Below are positions 23,331-36,529 of a stretch of 64,000 nt of DNA, piece by piece. The position numbers and the translations under genes were made by a program. Source of the stretch: Euphorbia lathyris (lineage: Eukaryota > Streptophyta > Magnoliopsida > Malpighiales > Euphorbiaceae); the NCBI RefSeq assembly GCF_963576675.1, contig NC_088914.1, positions 85,682,441-85,746,440 of the forward strand, written 5' to 3'. Positions within the stretch are counted from its first letter, which is position 1. Each line of letters opens with the position of its first letter. The notes below the pieces were generated by a model. The model saw only the letters and a list, made by a program, of their open reading frames with translations. It was not told the DNA's origin and ran no database searches.

Positions 23331-24426
23331 GTGTACTTTTGTCTCTCTTCATTGTAGTCTTCTCTCTCTAAAATCTCCATCTACCTCTTCTATATGACTA
23401 TCTTCCCTTAAATTCTTCAATTAGCTCTCGTTACCTCATAGTTCCAGGAAATACGAATGGGTGTGATTCCCTCTCTCTCTTCATTTTAGTTTTCTCTCTC
23501 TACATTATCGACATCTCTCTCTATGTTATCGATATCTCTCTTCTCTCTGTCTCTCTTCTTTTATTTTAGGGAGTATTAGTTTATTTTGTCTCAATGATAA
23601 AAATTGAAAATGTGCAATAATCTGTAATTGTTATGAACCATTGGATTATAGAGGCCAAAATCCAATGGTAAATGACCAAATCCACTATGATCATTAGGGT
23701 GCATGAGATCGGAACTATTCAGACTGAATGTTCATAGCCCAAAAATGTTTTCCGTAAACAATTAAGTTTGTTTTTCACATTCTCCCTCCTTTTATCAATT
23801 TTCCATTCTTCACTATTTTTTCCTTTTTTTTTTTTGTATTTTTACCGTTTTTCATATTTGTACTGTTTTCGCATATTTTTACCTTTTTCGCATTTTTCAG
23901 TAATTTTGATATCATAAAAGATATAGTTATATTTTTAGGTTAAAATAAACCCCTTCCATCCATTGTGAAATTCAAATTCAACTGAAAAATAAAAATGCTA
24001 TAGAAATAACTATTTTATTTCATTTATTCCATGAACTAAACCGAATCTTAAAATATAAAATATAGCATAATTATCCATCAACTTCCGATGAGGTAAAGCA
24101 TCATCATCAATTGCTTGTTATTTCACATTATATCAACCTTATCCCCTAACATATTCTAATAACAAAACCGGAAAATCCAGCCTTAAAAACTGAGATGAGC
24201 TCCTTTGGTCGAAATACATATCAAGTAATGCAAATTACAACTCTATAGAAAATTTCAGAATAGAACACAAATGGCAGTTCTTTATTTACACATATAACAC
24301 TCGCTTTTATAACTAAGGAAGCGCGTACTCCGGGTGTATACTAGAATTTCACCGCGACAAATGTTAGTTCCGTAGATTCGTACAAAATGCTTACATTATT
24401 TGTGTTAAGTGATGGAAAAAAATGAA
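23331..24426. other. intergenic, 3' side of the reticulon-like gene
   Basis: It contains CT-rich low-complexity stretches (23350-23570) and T-rich simple sequence (23810-23910). The right end is the likely 3' untranslated region of the minus-strand reticulon-like gene. No gene seen. Confidence 0.5.
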
Positions 24427-27400
24427 CTACAATTTCTGGTTAATTGGATCTGCTACTACTAATGCTTGCTGAAGCTCCTTTTCCACTACTAAAGCTTGCT
24501 GTAGCTCCTTTTCCTCTTCTTCTGCTTGCCCTTGTTCTTCCTCCTTTGGTTGTAGACGTTGCCGGCAACAGCGTAGAATTACTAAAGATATAAATACTGC
24601 AACCAATTATCAATGTTAGAATAAGGAGTTTCTTTCACAGGTGCAGCAACTGAAACAACAATCTGTATAAAGTTTGAATGTTCCACACATGTTTTATGAT
24701 ATCCATGCCTCTCCTATAATGTTCCAGGACCAGTTTGGTCGTGAACCATTCAGATGATGACACGTCACCATCTGATTGGTCTAGGACCAGTTGGTCCCGG
24801 ACCACAGTAGAGTTTCTCCTTAACACGAGAATTAGGTCTGGAAGTAATTTTAGCCGGGCCTTACTTAAGGATTATCATGAAAATTCCAATGCAATGGTAC
24901 TCTCATTGTGTTTATCCTAAATCAATTTTGAGTTTTTCCAAGTAAAAATACTAATGAATCACTTGAAAAGGGAGAAATTCTACTATGGTTCGAGATCAAG
25001 TGGTCTCGGACCACTCACATGGTGACATGCCAACAGTTTTATTGACGTGCCATCATTTGAATGGTTCAACATCAGTTTAGTCTCGAACTGTTCTACAATT
25101 TTTCCCTATTAAGTGTTAATTATGATCGAGGAGTAACAAAACCGGTGGTGAAAACACAAGTTTCAAAACAATTTTAACAATTAGAGAGAAGAAGGTAGTA
25201 ACAGTAATTTATTTTATATGAAAATGACTCGATATCTCTATTCCTTTATACTTGTCTAGAAAAATCAACTGCTCCCCAATATTTTTAAGATTTTTTCTCA
25301 TAAACAACATTATTACTCCGAGGAAAAATTCCATTGCATTCTCAAAACCATAAGGTCTAATTACACGGAACCATATAGCATTAGAGATATTTTTGATCCT
25401 TAGCCTTCAGTAAATTATAAAAGTACCTGCAAAAATGCGTGTTTTGACACTGGACATATTCCAAAAGGCAGTGATTGCTGATGCTGCAACCATTTTCTTG
25501 TGAGAGCAAGCTTCCCATGTTTCCAACACTCGATTTTTTATGGAATTAACTGTAACACCCAAAATATTTACTCTCAGTTAATCAGGAAAAAGAGCAAACT
25601 GTTTTCACTAAGTTTGAATAAGGTATGTGGATTCTGTTTACCTCTTTGGTTTATCTGACTGGAATAGCACGAATACAATCTTGGTCCAGTGAAACCAATG
25701 AAAAACCCTGCTCAAAATTCATAGAAAATCAGCATGTTATGATGCGTAAAATGTTACGAAGTTCGGGATCTGTGTATAAAATCTTTAATTTCTATAACAT
25801 CCTTCTGGTCAATTTGTGTATAAAAACTCATTGCAATGATGTAACACAGAAATCAGTTGACTATATGACAACTAAACGTCTTTGTGGATATGTTCAACTT
25901 TTATGGCAGACGTGATAGAAACATGTTAGCCACGTGCCATATCCTAAGCCAACAAATTTCTAAAAACTTGCATCCTTCTCCGACGCGATGTTTAGTTACC
26001 ATATAGTTAACTGTCTTCTCTATCACGTCAACATTTTAGCAAGTATTAAGTTGACAGAAATGATTTTATTGAAATCAATATAAAAGTTGATCCGTCGGTG
26101 CAATTTACCCTTAACTAAACACAACCCAAAGGATTATCAACTTGTGATCATACCAATAGCAGAAAGCCTCCTAAGAGTTAGAAGGTGTCCATATTCAGCT
26201 CCAAGAAGCAAGAAGGGAATTACCTACAACCAGAAAATAAGATCACCATTTAATTACTCAAACAAACATGAAATTTGATTAGAATTCACTAATAAAGGTC
26301 ATTACTTTGAGGGTCATAGATGGCTCTCCTGAAAAAAGCTCTATTGTCTTTGAAATTGCAAGATTTGCAGGTGGTAGTATCAATCTACCCAGTTTCAGAA
26401 TGTCCTCTTCTTTAAGCTTGAAGTTACATCTTGCTTCAACATTATTTCTGTTATTAAACTACAATAGCTTAGAAAATAGCTTCAACTAACATGAAAATAG
26501 CATTATTGTGGGTAAATTGTATCAAACTTTCATTTTTTTCATTTTTTTCATATTTGATTTGAATAAATTGATTTCAGCCAATTTGCATACAAAAACTCAA
26601 ATGAGAACGTACTCAGCAACAGTTGATTATATGCCAATTAAGCACCACTACAAGTATATGATTTTGAAAAAATTGCAAGGCTTAGGATGTGCCATGTGAG
26701 ACACACATGGCTGCCACGTCAACCATAAAATTCGGACATATCCAACATTGCCACTCAATATACATGCCATATCATCATTGCAAGATCCATTTAATAAACT
26801 TCATTTTATTAAACTATCAATTCCAATGATTAAACTCTATAATCACTCAATCATAAGAGATCCACCAATCATGAGGGATCACCAATTAATTAAACTCTAT
26901 CATATTATTTTAAAAATTAAAAATATATACACATAAATAGTCAAAAGTTCAATCAATTACTCAATATTTATTGAGTGGTTGATAAGTGCTCAATATATTA
27001 AACTCGCTACAATGGGAGAGAGTTTAATAAAAGAGTATAATGAGTGGTTCATTATACCCCATTGGAGATGTTCTAGTTGACATATAAAGAATGGTCGTTT
27101 GATTTCAGCCAATTTGCATACAAAAACTCACTGAAATGTGAAAGTACTTAGAAACAGTTGAGTATATGCCAACTAAGCACCACTACAAGTATTTGATTTG
27201 AAAAAAAAAATCGCATGGCTTAGGATGTGCCACTTGAGACACAAATTGCTGCCACATCAGCCATAAAAGTCAGATATGTACAACATGGATACTTGTTGAC
27301 ATATAAAGAATATAAAGAATGGTTGTCAATATTCCATTGAGTTTTTATATAGAAATTGATAGGAATAACTTTATCGAAACAAATGTAAAGTTCAGATTTT

Positions 27401-28610
27401 AGTAATCACTCTAAAACAGACTCGAAACTTCAATGATTGTTGTATACAAATTGGTGCTGTTGAATTTCAAAACAGACTCTGCATATTGAATTTCGAGTTT
27501 TTATATACAAATTGGTGCGGGATGACTTTATTGAAATGGAATGTAAAGTTCCGATTTCAGTAAAAGACTCGAAACTTCAACAAGCCTTTCGAAACTTCAA
27601 GTACAGTTGTTGCATTTTATCCCATTATTGTTACTTAAATGTATTAGTTGTACCTTGGACATATTGAATTTGAGATGAAGGATGCCCCCAAAAACAGAAG
27701 GCCAAGTTGTGAAATGGCAGAGAAAATGCTACAAAAGGTAGAATTGAATTCATTTAGATAACTTGGTAAGAAACTAAATAGTGAAATCATGATCAAAAGA
27801 TTAAAATGAAACCAAGCATACACACCTGAAACTGACCCCCTTGGCAAAGCAAGAAGAAAGGAAGCACAGACAACCAAAACCAAACCAAAGACTGGATTTC
27901 GCCACGTCTCTCCACATGATCAGATCATTGATAATCATTGCAATTCTGTCTAAATTGCCTCCATCACCATCATCAATTTCTAAGAAATCATCAAACCAAA
28001 ATAAACAAGAACAAATCAACACAAAAGGGCCAAAAAAGGAAAGCCAAATCTGAAACCGAGTAGAAATCTTTTTTTCTAGGTTAGACATACTTGGAGAAGG
28101 AATTGAAGAATTCATTGAAGGGACTAATGCGAGCTTCTCCTTCTTAGATCGGCCACTATGTCTTCTTTTTCTAACTTTCCCAATCTCTTCAGTCAATCCA
28201 ACCAAATCTTTCTCTTCTTTACTCTCAATCTCTGATCTTCTTCTTAACCTTCTGCCATTCCTCGGAGAAGCACAACCCTGAGCCCCTAATTGAGCTCCTC
28301 TGCTTCTCTGTCTCCGGCGAGGCCCAGCTGGCTCCACAGCTGCCTCCTCCTCCATCTCAAGCCGATCAGAAATACGAGTTCGTGTATTTCTTGACGGAGA
28401 CGGAGAAAGTAGGAGGAGTTCACGGATAGGAAGAGAATTAGAGGGGGATTTAACAGATGGAGTTTTTTTGGCTGGAGGAGAAGGTGCAAGATCCAGAGAT
28501 AGAGCCTGTAGTTCTTCGTTTTCGTCGAAACGGGTGGTTCGCGCTAACCGAGAAGCTGATTTTGATTGAGAATTGGGATTTGATCTATGATAAGGAGGAG
28601 TAGAATCCAT
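24427..28610 (-). CDS. RTNLB21-like: reticulon-like protein B21 (RTNLB21-like)
   Basis: Seven minus-strand exons: 28610-27826, 27728-27654, 26447-26306, 26223-26154, 25707-25642, 25549-25427 and 24596-24427. All have GT-AG junctions and matched phases, totalling 1431 bp and 476 residues. Residues 1-200 are polar and basic (MDSTPPYHRSNPNSQSKS; RRRQRSRG; many S and P). A first hydrophobic stretch (IWLSFFGPFVLICSCLFWF) precedes the reticulon domain: DLIMWRDVAKSSLWFGFGCL, SIFSAISQLGLLFLGASF, LGRLILPPANLAISKTIELF, VIPFLLLGAEYGHLLTLRRL, FFIGFTGPRLYSCYSSQINQ and WEACSHKKMVAASAITAFWN. Such proteins sit as hairpins in the ER membrane and shape tubules. The short C-terminal tail is charged and repeats the decapeptide EKELQQALVV. 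The start is the first ATG of the open frame. Introns carry several repeats. Confidence 0.93.
24706..25108. repeat. two related short MITE-like repeats in the last intron
   Basis: Copies at about 24706-24826 and 24970-25108 share ends (gagaaattctact, ggttcgagatcaagtgg versus ggtcccggaccacagtagag) and an internal acacgtcaccatctga-like block. Each is roughly self-inverse. They are probably non-autonomous elements of one family; target duplications are not clear. Confidence 0.45.
25800..27300. repeat. dispersed intron repeats of the reticulon-like gene
   Basis: A block of about 180 bp at 26573-26755 (agccaatttgcatacaaaaa through aggatgtgcca and gctgccac) recurs at 27108-27292. A weaker third copy lies at about 25808-25945. 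A second word, tttttatatacaaattggtg with gactttattgaaat, recurs at about 27340, 27500 and 26050. The interval 26756-27100 between two copies is AT-rich and lacks the repeat. Confidence 0.6.
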
Positions 28611-28993
28611 GTTTGTGTACGATTTACGAGCTATAACAGCAGAAATTTAAGGATTTAACTAGAGATTTTGGGGGAGAAAGAGCTATTGAATCAGATTGAA
28701 AATGGGATTTTGTTAGGGTTTTGAATGAGAGGAGAAAATGAGGATTTTGAGAGTTTTTGATAGGGTTTTTTCTAATGGCAGGAGCCGTTGGAGAAAGGGA
28801 AGAGCTTTTGGTGTAATTTGAATCTTTGTGGTGGGAAAGCGGGGCCATGAAGTGCAACGGTAAGAAAATGTAATGGGCTTTGTTTTTGTGCAGGCCTAAT
28901 TGTTCATGGGCTTTTCATATTATTATGATTATTTGAGAAAAAGAAATTTACATACAAATACACTTTTTAAAAACTATCCACAATTATGTCAAA

Positions 28994-30049
28994 GGGAAAA
29001 TTACAAAACTAGGTCAAATGGGAGGTCCATTTATATATTTAACCCATTTACTCAACCTACTACATATCTAGACTGATTTTATGTGACTTTCCCATAATAC
29101 CCTCAATATTTACGCGCGGCTGTCTTCCTCCCGTCCGACTTCACAGAGGTTAGCATATGCGAACTCTGCGAAGCTAAATATACGAAGCCTGCAAAGCTAA
29201 TGTTTGGTTTAGTTGATGATTTTAGTTAGCATATGCGAAGCCTGCGAAGCTAATGTTTGGTTTAGTTGATGATTTTAGTTAGCATATGCGAAGCTAATGT
29301 TTGGTTTAGTTGATGATTTTAATTAGCATATGCGAACCCTGCGAAACGAATGTTTGGTTTAGTTGATGATTTTAGTTAGCATATGCGAAGTCTGGATGTG
29401 TTTTTAACAAAATTCGCTAAGTGATATATAACAAAAAATGGCAAACAACAACAGATTCTAACATTATTTAACAAAAAAATCAGAACATAAATGAATACAC
29501 CAACAATAATTCAGTGAGATTTATAGAATTAGACATTTTCTCTGCGTTTCCCAATCTTCCGCCTCACGGAACGAGGTTGTCGTTCGCTCTAAAATCGCCC
29601 TCTTTTTTCCCTTTTCTCTGTTGTTCGCCTTCTTCCTCGTCTTTTCTGTCACTGTTCACCTTCTTCTACCGTCTGTTCGCATTCTTCCTCTTCTTTGCTC
29701 TCACCGTTCACCTTCTTCTACCGTCGTTCACCTTCTCTCACCGTCGTTCATCCTAAAATCGCCCTCTCGTTTTTCCTCTACTGTCGTTCGCTTCCATTTT
29801 CTCTCACTGGAGTAGAAGTTGCTCGAGAACGCCGTCAAACAACAACGGATTTTGCAGGTTAGATCCCTGTGGAAGGAGGAAGAGCCATTTTGGGTGAAGA
29901 GGAAATCGTAAGGAAGAGGAAGAGGAAGATGAAAGATTGTGGATATTATGGAAAAGTCACACAAAAACAGTATAGATATATAGTAGGTTAAGTAAATAGG
30001 TTAAATATGTAAATGAGCTTTCCATTTGATCCATTTTTATAATTAACCC
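28994..30049. mobile_element. foldback Mutator-like element with 10-bp TSD
   Basis: TTATGTCAAA is duplicated at 28984-28993 and 30050-30059. Arms of about 110 bp (aggtcaaatgggaggtccat, caacctactacatatctaga and inverses) begin gggaaaatt and end in aattaaccc. The interior of about 840 bp differs from the arms: a 53-bp tandem repeat and a CT-rich block (29515-29815) with repetitive frames that I do not call genes. It could be a captured fragment (Pack-MULE), but I recognise no donor gene. Confidence 0.85.
29150..29392. repeat. 53-bp tandem repeat inside the foldback element
   Basis: Units opening agttagcatatgcgaag and closing tagttgatgatttt start at 29224, 29277, 29321 and 29374, with a longer first unit from about 29152. 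One unit lacks 9 bp, giving a 44-bp step. Confidence 0.8.
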
Positions 30050-30444
30050 TTATGTCAAATCATAATTTTGAATTATATCAAACTAATAAAATCAGTATTT
30101 TTAGTATATTTTAAGAGTTAGAATTTATAAATTAGGGTCTAAAATATATTTTTTCTAGGATTTAGGATTTATGAATTGGAGTTTATAATTTTAAATTAAG
30201 ATGTAAAAATATACTTTATTGATTATATATAGAAAATAATGATATATTCAAAAATTAAGTTTGATAATCTGATTTATTATTAATTATGATATTTATATAT
30301 GAATCCCGAAAAGAGAAATGACCTAATTTTGCATTAGTGCTTTTTACATAAATATTACAGTTGGCTATAAAATTACAACTAAATCATATTTCGAACTTAA
30401 TTCTCAATATCTTACTATCTTTTATAGGTAACAAATACAATATA

Positions 30445-30976
30445 GGAAAAAGTATGAAAAAATGCTTGTAGTTTATCCAATTTACAAACAGAGGTATGTT
30501 GTTTAAAACTTTGCAAATAGAGATTTATGATATGTTTTATTTACCAAACAAAGTATTATACTTACACAGTTAAGTTCTGATTACAACAAAAAATATTTTT
30601 ATCTTAAAAAAATTATTCTTATATATCGAAAAAACACAATCCAAAAAACAACTCCCTAAATCGGAACAATAAATCATATAGCAGCCATTTTACGTTTTTT
30701 TTTACTAATTTAACAGTTTATAAACTAAATTGATATTTAAGTTTATTTTTCACAATTGTAATTTTTTTTGAGTCTGTGTTTTGTTAATATATAAATGTAA
30801 TTTAAAAAAAATTTAAAAATGCTTTTGACTATCGTCAGAATTTTACAGTGCAATTTCAAATACTTTGTTTTATAAAAAAAGATATACCACATACTTCTAC
30901 TTGCAAACTTTTAAACCACGGATCTCTATTTGTAAATAAGGGAAACCACGAGCATTTTTTTTATTGTACTTTACCC
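30445..30976. mobile_element. foldback element with 9-bp TSD (one mismatch)
   Basis: Arms share inverse blocks (atgcttgtagtttatcc, acaaacagaggtatgttgt, aactttgcaaatagagat). Flanks TACAATATA (30436-30444) and TAAAATATA (30977-30985) fit a Mutator-type duplication. Confidence 0.7.
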
Positions 30977-31055
30977 TAAAATATATTTTATACCTTAATT
31001 TGAAAATTCTAACCCCAACTCATAAATCCTAAACCCGAAATAATATATCCTAGAC

Positions 31056-31688
31056 TAGAGGCGGAGACAAGAGGGGCTCGAGCCCCTCGGCCGCCGAAAC
31101 CACCATGAGCACGAGTAGTTTCGGCCCCTCTATCTCCATAAAATTTGAGGCTGTGGACGTTCCAGCCCCCCTGTTTAAAAAAAATTAGACCGGGTGCTAA
31201 ATTAGCACCCTAAAATTGGCACAGGTCCTGTTAGGCCATCTCTAAATCCAAAATTCCATTTTTTTTTACCTGTTAGGCAATCTCTAAATCCATAATTTCA
31301 ATTTTTTTTCTCTGTCAGACTCTCCTTAAATCTAAAATTTCAATTTTTTTCCCTGTCAGACTCTCCTTAAATCCAAATTTCTATATTTTGGTCTGTTAGG
31401 CACTTCTTAAATCTAATTTTCTATTTTTTTGGCCTATTAGGCCCTCCCTAAATCCGATTTTTTCTATTAAACATGACTTTTTTTACATGTTAAGAATCTT
31501 AAACATAATATAGCTTAATTTTGAAAAGTTTTACATTGGTACTTAAAAATTGGTTATTGACCACTCTCATTATAACACGTATATATACGAATTTTTTTTG
31601 AACAAATTCGATTTAGCAAAAAATATTTTTTTTTACACACCACGTGTAAAATCAACCCCACAACCGAACAATCTTGTATTCGCCACTG
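31056..31688. mobile_element. hAT-type non-autonomous element, 8-bp TSD
   Basis: The perfect duplication TCCTAGAC lies at 31048-31055 and 31689-31696. The ends TAGAGGCGGAG and the inverse of CGCCACTG are imperfect matches to a common hAT terminus. The interior has a minisatellite. Confidence 0.75.
31228..31467. repeat. minisatellite, about 41-bp units, six copies
   Basis: Six consecutive units open with ctgttagg or ctgtcaga, continue ctctaaatcc, and end in a long T run. The length varies slightly through the T runs. Confidence 0.8.
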
Positions 31689-32218
31689 TCCTAGACCCTA
31701 ATTTATAAACTCTAATTCCCTAAACTATACCCCGAAAATCAATTAGCTTCCCCCAAACAACTAAAATCACCAATCAAATCCTTAGCCTATTTAGAAACCA
31801 ATAATTTTCACCATCTTATCTAATGACGTTAAGAATTAATAGTAATCTAACCATAATCCAACAATTAAACATATAATTAATAATACTATAGAGGGTATGA
31901 GATATATTCATCTCAAGTGTCTAAAGGATCCGAAAAAAATTTAAAAAAGAAAACGAGGTTAGAAACTTATTAAGAAGGGAGAGATCTCTCACTTTTGCCA
32001 ATGGAAAATAAGAAGGAAAACCGAAGATGAGGAGAAAAGATAAAAATAGTAAAATAATATCTTAATTATATGTTTAATTGTTGGTTTAGGGTTAATTACT
32101 ATTAATTTTTAAGATTATCAGAACAAATAGTGTAATTTTTTTCATTTCTAAATAAGTTAAGGACTTGATTAATGATTTGAGTAGTTTGAGGATTTAGTTG
32201 CTTTTTTAAGATGACCAG

Positions 32219-33148
32219 TGTCACACCCGACCCTAAACGACCTCAATCGGCATCGGACGTGAAATAAAAAGATCATAATCAATACTTAGAAGTCTCCAAT
32301 TATCCAAATATCATTATATTACAATTAAATACCAAAGTTCTAACCATAATTCTAACAATAAGCAACAACTTCCGATCCTTGCCTAATCGGTCGGTAACCT
32401 TCTCTCTATTATGTACTTTCTCACCTAAAAACATTAAAACATTTAAAAACGTGAGACAAAAATCTCAGTAAGAAACTATCAGCTATAAAAACCAACTTTA
32501 CTTAACATAGCTACATATATACATTTATAAAGGGATTTAATCAAAACCTTAAAACGAATCAAAACAAATAAACGTTTCATCAAAACAATTTATAATCAAA
32601 TAAATGTTTTATCAAACCAAAACCAACTCGTATTCAATCAAACGTAAAACCTTATATCAAAATCAATCGTAACCGAAAACATAATCCAAATGAACTTAAA
32701 ACATTGTATCCATCCTCGAGTTTCTCCCCTTAAGTATCAATACATAACCACATATATAATCGAGACGTCTCTTAACATTGCCTATCCCATATGGTCTTAC
32801 CCAACACTTCGCTGCCATACCCAATAGGTCTTAAGACTGTGTACACAGGCCATGTCCCTCACTGAACATGGTCTTCAAATATAGAACCACCGATCCGGAT
32901 AACTCTCGATGGATATAAAATCATAAAATCATAACGTATTCAAATTTCCTTTCACAATCAAATTCCAAACTATTTCATAATCATAAATCATTTGGCTTCA
33001 ATTAGCCATTTTGTATCATAAAAATCATATTTGGACTTCAACCCAAAATAATAACAACAATCACCGCAACAGATTTCTCAATCCAAAAACAATTCGTAAG
33101 AAATCATCAAATTCATTTTGTTCAATATAGATATATATTGAAACCAAA

Positions 33149-33205
<57 letters not shown>

Positions 33206-33908
33206 AAATCAATCAAATTAAGCCTTAAATCAACATAATTAAGTAAAATCAGAAATTCACATAGAAGCATAATCAATAGCTTCATTTGAACCGTAATTTC
33301 ACAATAAAAAGCAAAATCATGAAAAACCCAAATTTTACAAAATTCCTGCATAACCCTAAAATATCAATTTCTGAAACTTCTTTGATTATATATATATATA
33401 TCTATATACATAAAACTCAAAATATAGTTGATAGTTACTTACCTTGGCTATTAATTGACCCGATCGATTCTTCTCTAAATTCTGTCTAAGACGTTTTCCC
33501 TCCAAACGTTTCCGAAACTCAAAAACTCTTTGGTTAGGACTTAGAACTATGCATAAGGATGCTATGTTTTCAATTTCGAGTGATTCGGATGGTCGAATAT
33601 CCGTAAATCAAAGAAACGGTTCAGAGAAAACTGATAAATAAAAAAAGAATAAAAAGAAAAGAAAAGAAAAGAATTGAAGATAAGAGACCCCGCTGGAATT
33701 TGGAATATATATCCCAAATCCGGCAAATATCCCATTTGGTTCTCCATATTTATATAATTTTTAAAACTAAACTTTTAATTTACACATAAAACTATCAAAT
33801 TAACTCCAAACTTTTCCTATAGCACCAAATAAAAATCATAAACCCAATAATTATAATATATACTAATATCAAAATATAAATTTTACAAATTTAGACACGG
33901 ACGTGACA
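32219..33908. mobile_element. putative solo LTR or related element (TGTCACACCC ... GTGACA)
   Basis: The sequence changes character at TGTCACACCCGACC and again after GGACGTGACA, giving TG...CA ends with a 5-bp inverse TGTCA/TGACA. This resembles LTR ends of some plant gypsy elements. I cannot find a 5-bp target duplication, so the class is uncertain. A TA microsatellite lies inside. Confidence 0.45.
33150..33197. repeat. (TA)n microsatellite
   Basis: This is an uninterrupted run of about 24 TA dinucleotides followed by a short TG run. A second shorter TA tract is at 33386-33402. Confidence 0.95.
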
Positions 33909-34414
33909 GCCAATTTGAGCTTTATGCCTTTACTTAAATATACACATCTGAGTTTTGATTTATTTGCAAATAAGTTTTACCCAACTATTGATTATTATCA
34001 GTTTTGTCCTTGTATGTGACTTTGGTATCTATTTTGACCTAATTCTTCAATATCTTTCAATAAAAGCTTAATTTCTATTTTTTTTATGGAACTTAATTTC
34101 TATTTTTAATCTCAAAGATTTTCATTATTCACCTTTAGTCCCTACAAATTAAAATTTCCCTTAAAATCTATTTTTAATTAAGTTTGTCCTTTTGATCAAA
34201 GTCTTCAAGTTAATAAAGTCACATTTTTAATAAATCTTTCGATTGTTTTAATAAATCCTTTTATTGGATTTTCAATATCTTTCAGTTACTTTTTCTATCA
34301 GAAATATCTCGAAAGTCCATCAAACTTTGCATAGTGCCTTAACATATAGAAATATATAAATGTAAATTGATTTAGAAATTATAGAAAAACCATTGTTTAA
34401 ATCGTTTAGCAATT

Positions 34415-34987
34415 GGGTTAAGGTACAAAAATACCCCTAACGTTTTAGGTCATGAGCAATTTTACCCCTAATGTCTAAAATGGTGCAATTTTACCCCTAA
34501 CATTTGTAACCAAGAACAATTTTACCCCTAACGTTGATGATTTGGGTCAATTTCAGATACTATTATAAAATACAACTATTTTTATTCTTTATTTTGCACC
34601 AATTGCATATCAATTCGTTCTAAAAAAAAGATTTCATGTTTTTTGTAATTTAATAATAGAATTTGAGATTAACATTTATAAATTCGGTGAATTTTTTTGT
34701 CTAATTCGTACAAAAGACAATATTCTTTTTATTTATTTTTTTCACATCCCAACATATGTTTGTGATTTGTTACTAATAAAATGACGCACGTGTAAAGTGT
34801 AGTTGACAAAATTCATGACCGAGAAGACAATTTAATGCATTATTTCTCAAATTGATCCAAATTATCAACATTAGGGGTAAAATTGCTCTTAGCTTCCAAC
34901 ATTAGGGGTAAACTTGCACCATTTTAGACGTTAGGGGTAAAATTGTTCCTGGTCCAAAACGTTAGGGGTATTTTTGCACCTTAACCC
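34415..34987. mobile_element. foldback element with 10-bp TSD
   Basis: TTTAGCAATT flanks both sides (34405-34414 and 34988-34997). The ends gggttaaggtacaaaaatac and the inverse before ttaaccc are followed by arms of repeated acccctaacgtt-type statements spaced about 35 bp. The same arms recur inside 59582-60387. Confidence 0.88.
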
Positions 34988-35829
34988 TTTAGCAATTAGT
35001 TAAGAAAACTGATTCATATTGGGTTCGGATCGGACTAAGCCATTCTAAGAAAACTGATTCTCGAATCTAATCCAACTTATCCGACTAATATCTTTATATT
35101 TAAAAGTAAAGTAAAATTACTATGATTATAAACAATAAAAATATAGCAAATATTTTGGATAATATAGAATTAAACAGATTCAAATATATGTAATTAGAGA
35201 TAATTTTTTTTTTTAATTTTCAGGCTTTAATTTTGACAAACAGAAGAGTTGTGGCAATTGTGAAACTAAGTACTAGTAAGTTTGGAGACTATGGATGCAT
35301 GTTCCCGTCCCATACCCGTCACATGTAATTTTGCTAAATCTCATCTCATTACAAACTCTATTGTACAATGTTCAAATAGTCCCATTAAAGTCGGATAATA
35401 CCGGATACCCATAAACATCGAAATGAGATTTCTAAAAACATAAAAAAAAAATGCAAATTTTATTATTTATTTATTATTATTAAGGTTTTTCCATGAAAAA
35501 CATGCAAACAATTTCTAAAAGTAATAATTGCAAAGACTCAAAGGAATTGAAGTCATCAAAATGCAAAACACACATAGCTTCACTTGTTGACCTTGTATGG
35601 TGATTTAATTCGCAACTAGTTTCTCCTTTTCCCACAATACATATTGAAGAAACTCCTACTTTTATTTTTAAATAATTTTGTTGATAACAATTTCAACAAT
35701 TAATTTAAGTTAATGCAGTAGAATAAGAATGAATTTGGTGTTAAAAATCAATTAACCATTAAATCTTAAGGCAACTAATTAATTTTTTTTTTATTTTTTT
35801 TATTTTTTATAAAAACACTCATTTGGGAA

Positions 35830-36210
35830 GGGATCATATCCATTTGGGTCCCTAAACTAAAGCTTCGAGGTCAATTAGGACTATAAGTTATCAAAATCAT
35901 CAATCAAGTCTTTGAACTAAGCAAAAATCATCAATTGAGTCTCCATCATATTCTAAAATTAGAAACTGTGACTATTTGATACAGACTATAATAATCACTG
36001 TGTTGGTTCAAAATGAGTTTAGAGAAGATGGTTTGAAACTGTTCAACCGAATGAATTTTGGTGAGACCGCAATTAATGATCTTTGTTTAGAATAGTGACT
36101 CAATTGATAATTTTTGCTTAGTTCAAGAACTTGATTGACGATTTTGATAGTTTAAAGACAAAATTGACTTTAAAACCTTAGTTTAGGGAGCCAAAATGAG
36201 TATTATGCCC
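35830..36210. mobile_element. foldback element
   Basis: Near-complete palindrome with arms of about 130 bp: tccctaaactaaagcttcga, atcaaaatcatcaatcaagt, and aactaagcaaaaatcatcaa with their inverses. The flanks atttgggaa and attgggaac suggest a duplication with an indel. The following 36240-36400 looks like half of another such element (agtcccctggtttttacc). Confidence 0.65.
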
Positions 36211-36529
36211 ATTGGGAACTATTAGTTTATGTTAAAATTTAGGATAAATAATTTATTAGTCCCCTGGTTTTTACCTAACACACTGTTTAGTCCTTCTATT
36301 TTGAAAAGCACATTATAAGGTCCCTAACTTTTGCCAATATTAACCATGTGGTCATTTTGTCTAGATTTTTTTAGACTTGTAACCGTTATATTTTAGCATA
36401 AATAGACATATATAAAATAACAGAGTAACATGGTCAATTTGTATTGAACTGTGGTTGTCCTAAAAGCTAAGATATGTTCGGTTAAAAATATAAAAAAAAT
36501 AGAATGTTAACGCAATTTCGAACTTTAAT

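Noticed and set aside
29514..29964. Ser/Phe-rich frames at 29514-29815 (+) and 29728-29964 (-)
   Set aside because: Repetitive CT-rich interior of a foldback element; overlapping frames on both strands and no known domain.
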